From Kalaharituber pfeilii (lineage: Eukaryota; Ascomycota; Pezizomycetes; Pezizales; Pezizaceae): DNA of 64,000 bases. Where the stretch lies: NCBI GenBank assembly GCA_015179045.1, contig WHUZ01000053.1:248001-312000 (forward strand). The letters are read 5' to 3'. This document shows, piece by piece, positions 1 through 10,545 of this stretch. The translations under genes and the position numbers were made by a program. The first letter of the stretch is position 1; the number at the start of each line of letters is the position of its first letter. Below the pieces are notes generated by a model. The model searched no databases and had not been told where the DNA came from. It was given only the letters and a program-made list of their open reading frames with translations.

Positions 1-108
1 CGCTAGTGCTGGTTGCGGGCTGGCGCGGGTGTGCAGGGCTGCCCCCCCGCCGGGGCCCTGCGACGGTAAGCCCCGGTCTCCGAGTGCACGCGGAGGCAGC
101 AGAGGAAG

Positions 109-155
<47 letters not shown>

Positions 156-338
156 GTCGAAGCTCAAGCGCAGCAACTCGCCCTGCGCTGCTGCGGCCCC
201 AATTGCGTGTGCGTGCCCCCCCCCCGCCCACCCCTTGCACCGGCGTCCCGTCGTAGAGCATACAATTGCGAGCACAGAAAGTACACCACACTGAATATAC
301 ATACATCATCTCCCCCCCCTCCCCCACCCCCCAACGCG
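1..338. other. 5' flank of bL19m gene with AAGC repeat
   Basis: Region upstream of the first recognisable gene. It is GC-rich and C-rich, with an (AAGC)n microsatellite at 109-155. Open frames run through it on both strands but have low-complexity composition, and I see no conserved protein in them. Confidence 0.5.
109..155. repeat. (AAGC)n tetranucleotide microsatellite
   Basis: About 11-12 perfect copies of AAGC lie roughly 185 bases upstream of the likely bL19m start codon. A shorter run of the same tetranucleotide (12162-12182) lies in the leader of the GPI-protein gene. Confidence 0.9.
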
Positions 339-1304
339 ATGCCCCTCCTCCCTGTGCCCCTCCGCCGCCGGCTCCTCACACCCCCCCGCGCGGCCATCCT
401 CCAGCTCTCCCCCTCGTCCTCCTCGCCCTCATCGCTCGCCCCGCCATGCGCTCCCGGCTACTCCACCGCCCGCCGCCGCATGGCCACCCAGACCCCTACC
501 GCCACCACCTCCTCCGATTCCTCTCTCCGACGTCGGCCCGTCGCCCTTGACGTCAAGGACATCCTCCCCACACGCAAAGCCCCCAGCTCATTCCACGGAC
601 CCGGTGAGTACTCCCCACCCCCCCCCCAATATCCTTCATCCGTTACAGACTCCCCCCCCCCCCAACTAACCCCACCCCCCCACCCAGTCGTCTTCCCCAA
701 CCCCCCAAAAAAAATCCTCGTCCACCCTCCTCCCTGCCCGCCGCCGCCCCCGGAGCCCCTCCCCTCCCTCGCCGACCTCCAACTCAAGGCCCTCGACCCC
801 ACCGGGCAGAAGCGCTCTTTCATCTCCCGCACCAACCGCGACGGCCTTCGAGTCGGCGACATTCTCCAAATCCGCTTCGCCCACCGCGACCCCTTTGCCG
901 GCGTACTCATCAACCTCCGCCGCCGTGGCATCGATTCGGCCCTCCTCCTCCGCAACCAGCTCACCCGCGTCGGCGTCGAGATGTGGGTTAAGCTCTTCTC
1001 GCCCACTGTCGTCGGCATCGACATTGTCCAGCGCGCAAAGAAGCGCGCAAGGAGGGCAAGGCTTTACTATCTCAGGGACCCAAAGCACGACATTGGTTCG
1101 GTGCAGAATGTTGTCACGGCGTACACGAGGCAGAGGGCGCTCTTGCGGTCCGGAGGGGTCAAGATGGCGCATCAGGGCGCGCAAGCGCGCAAGGCGGAGG
1201 TCAAGGCAGGCGGGGGTGGGCCGGCACAGCAAGCGCCGCGGACAAGGGAGGCAAGGGAAAGAAGAAGTAAGCAAACAGCATTATTTGGGTTTGTATGTGT
1301 ATGA
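339..1304 (+). CDS. Mitochondrial large-subunit ribosomal protein bL19m (IMG1-like)
   Basis: Structural protein of the mitochondrial 54S subunit, bacterial L19 family. The chosen ATG at 339 opens an Arg-rich, Ser-rich leader that looks like a mitochondrial presequence. An 84-nt intron (604-687; GTGAGT donor, CTAAC branch at 666-670, CAG acceptor) joins exons 339-603 and 688-1304 and gives 293 residues. The L19 core follows: the segment RSFISRTNRDGLRVGDILQI, then a GVLINLRRRGID stretch, then RRARLYYLRDPKHDIGSV, the usual RxRLYYLR ending of the family. The intron length is a multiple of three, so retention would also stay open. The last ~30 codons are uncertain: a shift of one frame gives a Lys-rich tail ending GKGKKK and a stop near 1270, which looks more like a ribosomal protein end than the frame given here. 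Core identity is confident; the exact end is not. Confidence 0.82.
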   Translation: MPLLPVPLRRRLLTPPRAAILQLSPSSSSPSSLAPPCAPGYSTARRRMATQTPTATTSSDSSLRRRPVALDVKDILPTRKAPSSFHGPGEYSPPPPQYPSSVTDSPPPQLTPPPHPVVFPNPPKKILVHPPPCPPPPPEPLPSLADLQLKALDPTGQKRSFISRTNRDGLRVGDILQIRFAHRDPFAGVLINLRRRGIDSALLLRNQLTRVGVEMWVKLFSPTVVGIDIVQRAKKRARRARLYYLRDPKHDIGSVQNVVTAYTRQRALLRSGGVKMAHQGAQARKAEVKAGGGGPAQQAPRTREARERRSKQTALFGFVCV

Positions 1305-2550
1305 TACGAGATTTTATGGAATCAAAGGAGGAGAGTGGGCGAGGATTGGACCCTTGAACTTCGGTACAGTACATAGCATATACATTGCACACATACACAC
1401 ATACATGTGTGCACCCAAAGAAAGGAACATTGTGCATTTTTACAGACAAATACATTACAATTACATATTCATTCTCGCCAAACGGCGATAAACATACAAG
1501 TACAAGTACGAGTGTAAGAGTTACTTACAAATTCGTTAGATAGCCATTACCCTCAATTCTTCCTCTACCTGCCCACCCACAGATCAACCAGATCCTACCC
1601 CCATCCATGGATCCATCCACATTGCATGTACCATACATTAAGTAAATAATCGATAAGCCGCCTTCTATATAGTATGTATAAATTTGCCCCCACCTTCAGT
1701 AATCTTTATATATATCTATACTAGGTATACTATATATATCATTATGTACGTTATATCAAAGTACATAACAATCAATAAGTAAGATACCCAACACCCGCCT
1801 TATCCCCTTACCGCCCACCACCTCTTGCCTCCATCTTTCCCCACCACATCCACACCCACAGACACAAACCCTACCAAATAAACAACTCAGCACAACAAAA
1901 ACGCAACCCACTAAAACTTTACCATCCCATCCTATCGATATAAGAAAACAAAATCTTCATCAAAGGAATAAAAAAGGTAAAGAAGAAGAAAAGGAATAAA
2001 AAAGGTAAAGAAGAAGAAACAATCAAACCAGATGAAAACTCACCTTAAAAGTGTAAACCGCAACACTTATAATAACACAACTAGTACAAGTATAAAACAC
2101 AAAATACACTGCACAAAACGAAAGACACAACCGCAAGCATATCGCAATAAAAAAACTCAAAGGACAAAAATAAAAATAAAAAGCAGCCCAGATAATGAAC
2201 CTCCTCGCCTTACCCCACTCCTTCCCTACGCAACTTCCGCCCAAAACCTGCTTTTCGTACACCACCACTCATATCAACCCTCCCACTGCTCTTGCTAGAC
2301 GACAATGGTGAATATGAGCAGTCAAAAGTGGAGGGGCTGAGCAATCATTCAGTGGCGTTGATACTACTTTGTGTCAGATTCTCTCAGGCTCAAAAGAGGC
2401 GCCGGAATGAAAGCAAAAATACATATGGGAAATATGGTCAAGATAGGATGTTCTATCCGCCGGGATTTATCCTATGGTCCATGTTTCCTCCCCATATCTC
2501 TTGGATCTCATCACTACTTCCCTCCATCAATCTAATTCCATCCTCCGCTA
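1305..2550. other. Intergenic, AT-rich, no gene seen
   Basis: Convergent gap between bL19m and POM34. It contains TA-rich low-complexity sequence (about 1650-1760) and a 28-bp perfect tandem duplication (1963-2018). I see no coding signature. Confidence 0.6.
1963..2018. repeat. 28-bp perfect tandem duplication
   Basis: Two adjacent identical 28-bp purine-rich units (1963-1990 and 1991-2018), each starting AAGGAATAAAAAAGG. Confidence 0.9.
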
Positions 2551-3628
2551 TTACTTTCTCGGACTAAACACTGAATTTCTCCCCGGAGTCGTCATGTGTC
2601 GTTTCCCCATGTTCTCGTATACCCACCTATGCCCAATCGGCACACTTGTCCCCCCACTTGCGCTCCCTGGCGCCGGTGTCAACATACTCCGCACGCCTCT
2701 CCCCACAGGACTCGGTGTATCAAGGATACCCGCACCAGTCATGACAGAGGACCTCTCCGACTGAAGGCTAAATCCCAACGAGTTTGCCAGGTTGGGGCTA
2801 CTGCGGGTGTGTTGTCGAAGAGTTGAGGGCGCCCTAGGGGAAGATTGAAGATCGGCGATGGAGGAGCCAGGGTGGGCGGGAGAGGGGGAACGAAGGGAGG
2901 AGCTGAGCGTGGACGTAGAAGGGGAGGTACCTGTGCCACGGATGGAGGAGGGGGAGGCTGGGGAAGATATGGGGTAGCGAGGGGGAGTGACGTAGCCGGT
3001 TGCGAGGGCGTTCGATTTGACTACTGGTGGGTTAGTGAAGTCGATGTGGGGTAGAAGGGGAACTGAGACTGACCGATTGGAAGTCCAAAAAGCTGCCTTT
3101 GAGACGGGGTAAGTGCAAGGTCGGAGAAGTCGGGTTCTTTGCGGGCGAGTCGATATGCGGAGTAGCATATGTTATAGATGAAAAGCAGCCGCAGAGCGTT
3201 CACTGCATTATGTCAGGATTGAAGTTCATAGTACTCAAGCAGCTGATACAAGTACTTACAGACGTACCCTCCAAGCCATATAAAATCCTGGAATTTCGTC
3301 GTCTTGAACCCAAAGTAGTCCAAACTGGATAGGAATCTTTTATTAGCCTCAATCCAATGTAGCACCTATCCCCATCTCCTCTAATTCCAATCCCTCTCGT
3401 CAAACTGATGATGACAGAAAGGGCCAATGTGTACCTAAAGTGCAAGAGCCAAACTGCGGCATAGCTACCAAAGAGGGCGAGGAGGTTTTTGGTGAACTTG
3501 TTGAGATTCAGATCGGTGGAGCCCTTCTTCTTGCTGCGTTCGATGATCGTGTCCATGGCAGGATGCCTCCATGATCCAGTGTTCGGAGTCGACGGGGCTG
3601 ACCTGTATGGTGTTGAATGTGTTGACAT
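2551..3628 (-). CDS. POM34: Nuclear pore membrane protein Pom34
   Basis: Integral membrane nucleoporin of the pore membrane ring. Four exons on the minus strand: 3435-3628, 3260-3324, 3074-3202 and 2551-3023, with GTACAC, GTAAGT and GTCAGT donors. They sum to 861 nt, giving 286 residues, close to yeast Pom34 (299). The N-terminus has a short Ser/Pro-rich stretch. A first membrane segment lies near residues 48-65 (LLALFGSYAAVWLLHFR). A linker with the motif FGFKTTKFQDFIWLGGYV leads into a second hydrophobic segment (LNALRLLFIYNICYSAYRL). The phrase LTPSQRQLFGLP follows, as I recall it from fungal Pom34 proteins. The C-terminal half is a Ser/Pro-rich disordered tail ending with an HRWVYE-type motif. 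It is divergent with the AMP-binding gene across 1.4 kb. Identity rests on motif memory and topology. Confidence 0.75.
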
Positions 3629-4023
3629 TTTGCGAAAGGTCCACTATTGTAAGCTGTCGATGGCCGATGTATATGAAATGTGTTGTGCGTGGTGCCTAAT
3701 TATGGGAGGATACGCCAGCCAAGTTTTTCCACCAAGGGCCCGGCTGGCCTAGAAGCCGATCTGTCGAGAGCTGCTAACACTCGCGGGTGACCTACGAGCA
3801 GAACAGAGGAAGAACAAAGAAAAGAGAAAATGACGATGGGAGCCGGTCAAAGTTGAGATGAAGGGCGCTGTGTTGTAATATTTGTTTTGGTTTTGCCGTA
3901 AAATGTGGGCGCAGGGGTCGGTTGGCGTGCAGGGGTTCGTGGAGGGCAGGCAGGCCGGTTGTCACGGTGAGTGAGGCTGCTTAGTTTGAAGGGCTGGAGG
4001 GGTATCTCTGTAGCTGGAGGGTA

Positions 4024-4024
<1 letters not shown>

Positions 4025-4062
<38 letters not shown>
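4025..4062. repeat. (CTG)12 trinucleotide repeat
   Basis: About 12 uninterrupted CTG units. They would encode poly-Leu or poly-Gln in open frames, but no gene is otherwise supported here. Confidence 0.9.
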
Positions 4063-4063
<1 letters not shown>

Positions 4064-5041
4064 CTGTCGATGGGTGGCCGTCGATGTTCAAGAAAGAAGA
4101 GAATCAGCAGACAGCAGAGAAAGTTGGGGAGCCTGCAAGACGCGACTTGGTGCTGCAAAGTACAGCCAGACTATGCACATCACGGCACAGCTCGCGGTAC
4201 TCGAGTACATACTAGTACTTAACCCCGAGACTGCTTGTCAGAATAGGGCGGTCCAACCGGTGCATAAGAGGTGTGGTGCACTCTGCTTGATGGGCATATG
4301 CAGTCCGCCGCACGCGCAAGGGCGCCGCTGTGAATGCAGCAATGCCGCATCGCTGCATGCACCTGTGGATATATGCAAGCACAGTGCACACAAGTATAGC
4401 CGCGATGCCGCTGAGCGCACCCTCCAGCCGATTCTCCCGGAATTGCAGCCGTGGAAGGGAATGCAATTGAAGCGGGAAGATACAAAGCCTGCCCTCTGCG
4501 GCCCGAGCCGGGTAGTCAGGGCCGCATGGCGGCATGTGCGCATGGCCAACTGCATAACGACATATGCGCATGGGGGCTGCATGGCGATGCGACAGAAGCT
4601 TCTGGTGCATGGGCCGACAGAAGGCTTCCAGTATGCGAGCCACAAGTATTCAAAGTCCCAGCTCAGACTCGAGTGAGAGATCATCATCAATATACTTTAC
4701 TCTCTCTCACTAGGCTTCGTCCTCTGGGCTCTGTCCTTCTCATACACGGGTGCAAGAATCCAGCTCATGCCGTCAGCACTTGGCTCAGCCCTATGCAGCA
4801 ATCACTATGATATTGCCTGCGCAGTGCGCTGCATCCGATCGTCGCCAGTCGCAGCCAAGTCGCCGCTGGTCAATTGGTTCAGCTGGTAAGAGCAACTTGC
4901 GCCCTATATCAGTCTCTCCCTCCCATCCAGTTCGACTTCCGCTCGCTGCAACAACAAGGTAAATTCAAGCATTCCCAAATCACATTCTGCTTCCCTCGTC
5001 CGACCAACAGCTAGCCTAACCCAACCCGCAGCCCCCACTAA

Positions 5042-5063
5042 CCCCCCCCCCCCCCCCCCCCCC
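5042..5063 (+). repeat. 22-nt poly-C tract abutting a start codon
   Basis: Uninterrupted run of 22 cytosines followed by ACG and then the ATG at 5067, so it would form the extreme 3' end of the 5' leader of the AMP-binding gene. Confidence 0.9.
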
Positions 5064-5066
5064 ACG

Positions 5067-6852
5067 ATGGCGATGGAAATCGAGCTCCAGCTCGACGTCT
5101 GGTCATACACCCTCATCGCCGTCATTCTCTCCCTCCTCATCCTGCCCGTATGCCTTTCCAAGGACCCCGACTACCACCCACTCGCTCTCCAGCACCAATC
5201 TCACCCGTCCAATGTTCGCCAACCAAAAGAATCAGCGGTTTACAGGTCCCAGGAGACTTCGCATGGCCTACCACTCAAGACGGGCCTTAGTCTACCCGGG
5301 GAAAAATCGTGGCAGTTCCGCGATGGAGATTTAAGGGATATTTGGAATCTGTATGTGGAGAAAGGAAAGGGAATTGTGCAGAGCGTGAAGGGCTTTGAGG
5401 TTACGAATGTTGAAGTTGGTAAGATACCCACCACTACTGCCTGACATCATGCATGGGGCCGGAGGTTAGCTAAGCCGAAAGAATGCAACAGCGAAAATCA
5501 CTAGGTGGATTCACATTATCGGTTCACACCTCTCCTCCGCCGGCGCCAAACGTATCGCTCTCTACCTTCCAAATGACATTGAGAACCTCGTCGTCAGTTT
5601 CGCTTGCGCCTTCTACGACCTTACCCTCGTTGTCATCCCATATCCGTCCGACCCCAAGACCATTCAAACCGTCATTTCCAAGACGCACTCGGAGTACCTC
5701 GTTTCCGCTGCAGGGATCCTTACGCTCAATGACGTCCAAGGGATCCAATGCCTGAAGAACATCCTGTATGTCGTAGAGGAAGCGTCGAGGAAACTTGATT
5801 GGAATACCCCCCCGGGGTCAAGAATCCAGGCAAGGACATTTCATGATTTGATTGAGGGTGACGCAAAGCCGGAGCAACCAGCGCCGAAGGAGGTGGATGT
5901 CGACGGGCCGGCAATCATCGTGCCGTACGTACCTTTGACAACGAACAAGATCGAGTTCACCGAGTTCACCCAGCGGGTACACCCCCCTTCTCTCCTCCCC
6001 ATAGTCCCCTTCTAACCCGTCTCACAGAACATCGTTGCTGCCGTCGGCTCCCAACTCATCTCCCTTCCCACTGCCGAACGCCTCTCCCCCAGCGACATTT
6101 TCCTCCCCGTCGATTCCCTCTCCGCCCTATTCCCCCGCATTATGACCTACACCGCTCTCTGTTCTGGTACCCTCCTCGCTCTCAATTCCGTCGCGGGTCC
6201 CCAAGCCCACCTCGAACACGCCTGCCGACCCGTCTCCCCCACCGTCATCATTGCCAACCCACATACCCTCCTCGCCACCATCCGCAACACCGCCGGTACC
6301 CAAATGGAAATGTGGCACTGGCTCATCCACTGGTTCCAGAAACGCACCCTCGCCTCTGGCCGCATTCCCAAGGGCAACTGGCTTACACGTCTAAACGACT
6401 ACCAGCGCCCCGTCCTCGGGAAACCCCAAAGGCTCCGCCTGTGCTTCACATACGAGCTCGCCATCACCGATACGCAGCCCCTGAACTCCCCCGACCTCTG
6501 CGACCTCAGGATATACTTTTCGGCTAAGGTCATATACGCACTATGCTCGCCCAAGGTTGCGGGAGCCATTTGTCAGCAGAACGTGTACGATTATAGGTAC
6601 GAGAAGCCCGAAAGGATGCCATCGAGGAAATACAAGATTCCGAGAAATTGCACGCATTTTGGGCCGCCAACGCCGGCGGTCGAGGTCTGGTTGAGGGATT
6701 ACGACACCTATAAGGTGACAGATAAGCCTTGTCCTAGGGGGCAGATTTGGGTGAGAGGGCCAACGGTGGCGGGGCCCCATGGCAGGGAGAAGGGAGTCGG
6801 AATTGGGGTTGTGGGAAAGTGGAGGCCGGATGGATGTTTAGAGTTTGTGTGA
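5067..6852 (+). CDS. Membrane-anchored divergent AMP-binding (acyl-CoA synthetase-like) protein
   Basis: Member of the ANL (acyl-CoA synthetase) fold in a divergent ascomycete branch. Exons 5067-5418, 5492-5976 and 6028-6852 (CTAAG branch before the first acceptor) sum to 1662 nt, giving 553 residues. The N-terminus has one membrane segment (about residues 11-30, WSYTLIAVILSLLILPVCL), suggesting ER or organelle membrane anchoring. The N-terminal AMP-binding lobe follows (RIALYLPNDIENLVVSFACAF). The family's Ser/Thr/Gly-rich phosphate loop is not recognisable: the expected place reads IIVPYVPLTTNKIEFTEFTQ, although NIVAAVGSQL after it fits. The usual YGxTE motif is replaced by NVYDYRYE. The chain stops after a GVVGKWRPDGCLEF segment, so the C-terminal lobe with the catalytic Lys is absent. 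As I recall, related fungal proteins share this architecture, so it is probably a family trait and not a local truncation. Activity as a ligase is doubtful. Confidence 0.7.
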
Positions 6853-8550
6853 CACTGCAGGAGGGATGAAGTGAAATGTGTTGGAATTTTTAACCACATT
6901 TGAGAAAGTAATCTTGTTTTCTTTTGTTTCTTTTATTGAGGGGGAGGGGAGTATGAGAACCGACAAGGACCACTGTTACTTAAGTTTACGAAATATCACG
7001 ATTTCTTTGCTTTCTTCAACGGTAACGGCGCCGACTCTATTAAAATACCCCTGTTATCACCAGCAAACTTAACCTAAGCTCCTCCCTTTTTCCTTCTGGC
7101 TGCCTCGCCCCTCTCAGCTTAATCCGTTACCCTCAACTTCCACGCTACAACCTTTTTGTTTGGGAGGGCAACGTGGAGAGGCGTACGGCAGGGGTAGAAG
7201 AGGTATCAATTCAATGATTCTGTTCTTGGGAAGGGACGGGGGAACTAGTCTAGAAGGATGGGGAGGTAGGAGGTGGGAGGTGGAGAGGTGGGGGTATGGG
7301 GATTGTATGTCAGTTGTGTTCTGATAATGTATGTTTCTATGTACAGCAAACCTCGGTCTCCCTTTCCTTTGGGCATTCCATGGTGGATCAGGGTAATAAA
7401 AAGGCTGGTAACCAACGGCGCATACGAAAAGGACTCGAAATTTGCCCTCAACTTGAATGTCTTAGTTTGTGTGTGATAGGAGTCACGTAATTCACATACC
7501 ATACTCAAGTCTCCAGCCTCCTTCATCAACTGAACAGCACACTTCCGTAGTCATATGACAGCGCACAAAGCTCTTTGCTCAAAAAAAGAAAAGAAAAAAA
7601 AACTCTTTATAAGTTACCCAAAGATGTATACATATCTAGTAGTGAACAAGAGAAAAACTATCTAAACAAAACAGTAGATTATATTTTTTCGCTTAAAAAG
7701 CTTTTTCCCCTACCTGAGGATATATTGCATACCATCCCCCACACTGCAAATCTTTTCCATCCATAATTTGGCATCCTCCCTAAAAAAAAAAAGAAAAGTG
7801 AACACATATACAAGTTTGATGTAAAATATACCCAATGAACAGGAGTCAAAAACAAGATCAATGTCAAAGATATTGTGAAATAAATCTGATAAGACTCGTT
7901 ACAAAAAAAGTTGGCATAAAACACATACAAGTTAAGGAGATAGGAAGGATATTGGATAAATGGAAATGAGTCAGGTGCTATAGATTAAGAAATAAAAAAA
8001 ATGACCAGGAAAGAAACGCAATATGGAGAAAGGAAAAAACGGTCAATCTGTGTCATTGGTGTTGTCATGTTTTCAGCTTCGGTACTTGCCATTGTATTGG
8101 TATGAAAAGGAACCAAAAAAAATAAAGACAAATAAGATCCCAAATTTGACGCCGTAGGACATTTATCTTTTTAATTTCTTTTTCGTAATTTGTCGCTCGA
8201 CCTCCCCCGCCCATGCATGCGTGCTCATGGCGTCATTTGGTAACTGCAAGGAGAATGGAACAATAGGTAAATAAATGAGAAAAATATCCAGAAAGAAACT
8301 CTCATCTTAAAGCAAACAGCCGCCTAACGTTCCAAAACCCCTTTCTTAAATTTGTTCCCCCCATCACTCACATGGATATCGAAGTCAAAGTAGCATCAGC
8401 AAGTAAGAGTAAAAACGTCGTCAGCAAAAAAGGAAAAAAAACGATGTGAAATATAGTAATAAGCAATAAACTTTAACGATAGATCGGCGCAAGAATGGTG
8501 TTCGCTTCGCATCGCCCGGGGCATAACTCCCCCAAAAATTCCCAATATAT
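6853..8550. other. Convergent intergenic region, AT-rich
   Basis: Between the 3' ends of the AMP-binding and DUF4048 genes. Poly-A/T-rich with short homopolymers (for example around 7580-7800). No conserved coding sequence, RNA gene or mobile element recognised. Confidence 0.55.
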
Positions 8551-10162
8551 CTAAGCTCTTTTCGATTTATGTTCTCCCTTCACGGACCGCCTCCTCAATA
8601 CACCATCCTGCTTCACATGTTCCCTGTCGCTGGTAACGACATCCGAAACAAGGTGTGTGACCAAAGTCTTCTCCACATGATTCAATACCATCGCAGCCGT
8701 CTTCTTCAAATCAAACTGTGTCGATGCCGACATGACAGGCCCCCAAAGCGGAAGCTGAAGCCCTTGAAGCACTTGTCCGGAAGAGGAGGATAGGACCGAG
8801 CTGATGGTATAAATTAGCAGGGCGCAGAAGGGAAAGCAGGTAGGCGATGACTTTGTACCTTGTACTAGTTCGGGGGGTACTCGATCTTGAGTGGATGAGC
8901 GAGGAGGATTGGCCAATGTCCGAAAGGGTGCTGCTAGTGGACCAGCGGGTTGTGGTGCTGATATCGTCCTGGCTGCTGCTTCCACGTGAACTCTGCCGTG
9001 AATCGCCTCTCGCCGAATCGAAGTCCGCTTTCACGGGTGATTTCTCCCTCTTTCCGCTAGAGCTGGAAACACTTCTCAGACTATTCTTGCTTCCTTGTTT
9101 CCGAACTCCTTGTGAAGAGGTAACCAAGGATGACCCGTACCTGCTCGTGGAGCTGGTAGTATAGCGGAAGTCTTCCCCAACTGTTGCCTGCCTCAAGTCC
9201 TCTACAAATGCCCAAAGACCTTCCTTGAAGCCCTCAGCCATTTGCTTTCCTGTCCGGAAAAGTAAATCTTGGCTATTCCTCTTGATCGACGACGTCTCGA
9301 TCATTGAAAGCGGTCTGGTGCTTGGGGGTGGTAGAGTGTCCGCGCGTTTTAGTCCATTACCTGGGCTAGTGCAAGCGTTGGACTCGGCAACATCTTCTCG
9401 ACCATCATGCGTCTGTGCGGATGGCTGTGCGTATGAATTCCTCTGAGGCGACAGCAGCGACAGAGTTCGATGGTGCCGTTGGCTTGTGACACTACGTGTT
9501 GACGCCTGGGTTAACTTTGCAAGGGCGGCCTTTCGCCTAGCCTGTTGCTCATCGAGTGTCGGACTAGTTATTCTATAGCCCTCGCCAGTATTTTCGTCTG
9601 ACCCACCTCGTACTTCAATTTGCAGTAACTCATGTCGCTTCCTTGTCGCTTCATGGAATGCCCATTGTCGCTTAAGTTTCGTCAGCTCTGATTCTGCTCT
9701 TGTGAGTTCCTCCCTGAGTTCCAAAACCCTCCTCTCCTGAGCTGCTAAGGCTGTCAAAAATGCGGACGGATCGGACGGATCGGGTTGTCCTAGCTCGACA
9801 GGACTCGTGGGAGTGTTCGGGGATGCGAACGCCGATGGAACATGCCGAGCAGGCTGCACCGGAAAACTCAATGACAACCGCTTGCGATGAGGACTAGAGA
9901 CAGAGGTAGTAGTGGATGACCTGCTCAACCGAGTTGCCGTACTCATCGGGGGACTCCGCTGAGCACCCAGCTGAAGCGGAGGGGTCTTTACTCCAGCGAC
10001 AGTGGCCTCCTGCTCGGGGTTTTGTTCAGGAAAAGGCGTATTCGGGAGTGGCCAGTCGTTCGGATAGGTTGGAGTATCATTGTAGAGCTCGAGCTGCTCA
10101 CTCACGCCTGGTAGAACCCGATCCTCCACACTCGAGATTGGTGATGCGACGTCGCTGGACAT
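8551..10162 (-). CDS. DUF4048-type fungal coiled-coil protein
   Basis: Function unknown; fungal family of the DUF4048 type. Two exons: 8859-10162 and 8551-8800, joined by a 58-nt intron (GTACAA donor, CAG acceptor). They sum to 1554 nt, giving 517 residues. The start chosen is MSSDVASPISS; an upstream in-frame ATG at 10237 would only add a low-quality leader. Most of the protein is Ser/Pro/Thr-rich and probably disordered. The diagnostic part is a charged coiled coil around residues 135-185 (AAQERRVLELREEL, then ELTKLKRQWAFHE). A second conserved-looking block is TGKQMAEGFKEGLWAFVEDLR, which could be an amphipathic helix. The C-terminus ends in a basic stretch after a hydrophobic-amphipathic segment. 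It is divergent with the GPI-protein gene. Confidence 0.65.
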
Positions 10163-10466
10163 ACGTGGGAGGTATATGACTTCTATTGCAAGCAAATATG
10201 CACCTTGTATTGTATTTTCTATATAGAGAAAAATCAAGGTGGAATTTCAACAGCGAGCTGGCACCTAGGATGGCTTTGAAGCAGGGAAATCAGTAGACAG
10301 CTGCGATATGTGCGAGCAAAATTAAGTTAAAGAACGACAGAGGTCAGCGACGGCTTCAGGGACAGTGGCGCCTGTGTTTTGTCTATTTCGTCCAGCTTGC
10401 GAGGCGGCGAGGGCAGCAGTAGGGGGGGGCGTCCGGGGGGAAGGAATGTGCAGGAAGGGGGAGGCC

Positions 10467-10545
10467 TGCTCTGCTGCTCTGCTGCTCTGCTGCTCTGCTG
10501 CTCTGCTGCTCTGCTGCTCTGCTGCTCTGCTGCTGCTGCTGCTCT
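10467..10545. repeat. 8-bp tandem repeat (CTGCTCTG)n
   Basis: About nine copies of an 8-bp unit, the last grading into plain CTG. Perfectly regular for most of its length. Confidence 0.9.

Larger units (their letters stand above)
3629..5066. other. Divergent intergenic region with CTG repeat and poly-C tract
   Basis: Shared 5' region of POM34 and the AMP-binding gene. It has a (CTG) run at 4025-4062 and many TGCA/GCATGC-type palindromes between about 4280 and 4620. A run of 22 C ends three bases before the downstream start codon. Open frames here are repeat-driven and not supported as genes. Confidence 0.5.

Noticed and set aside
1..302. Overlapping frames at the window start on both strands
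   Set aside because: Driven by the AAGC microsatellite and C-rich sequence; the ribosomal protein model starts downstream at 339.
4024..4676. Poly-Gln/poly-Leu frame over the CTG repeat and overlapping frames downstream
   Set aside because: Generated by the microsatellite and by GC-rich sequence; frames on both strands are equally open and none shows a domain.
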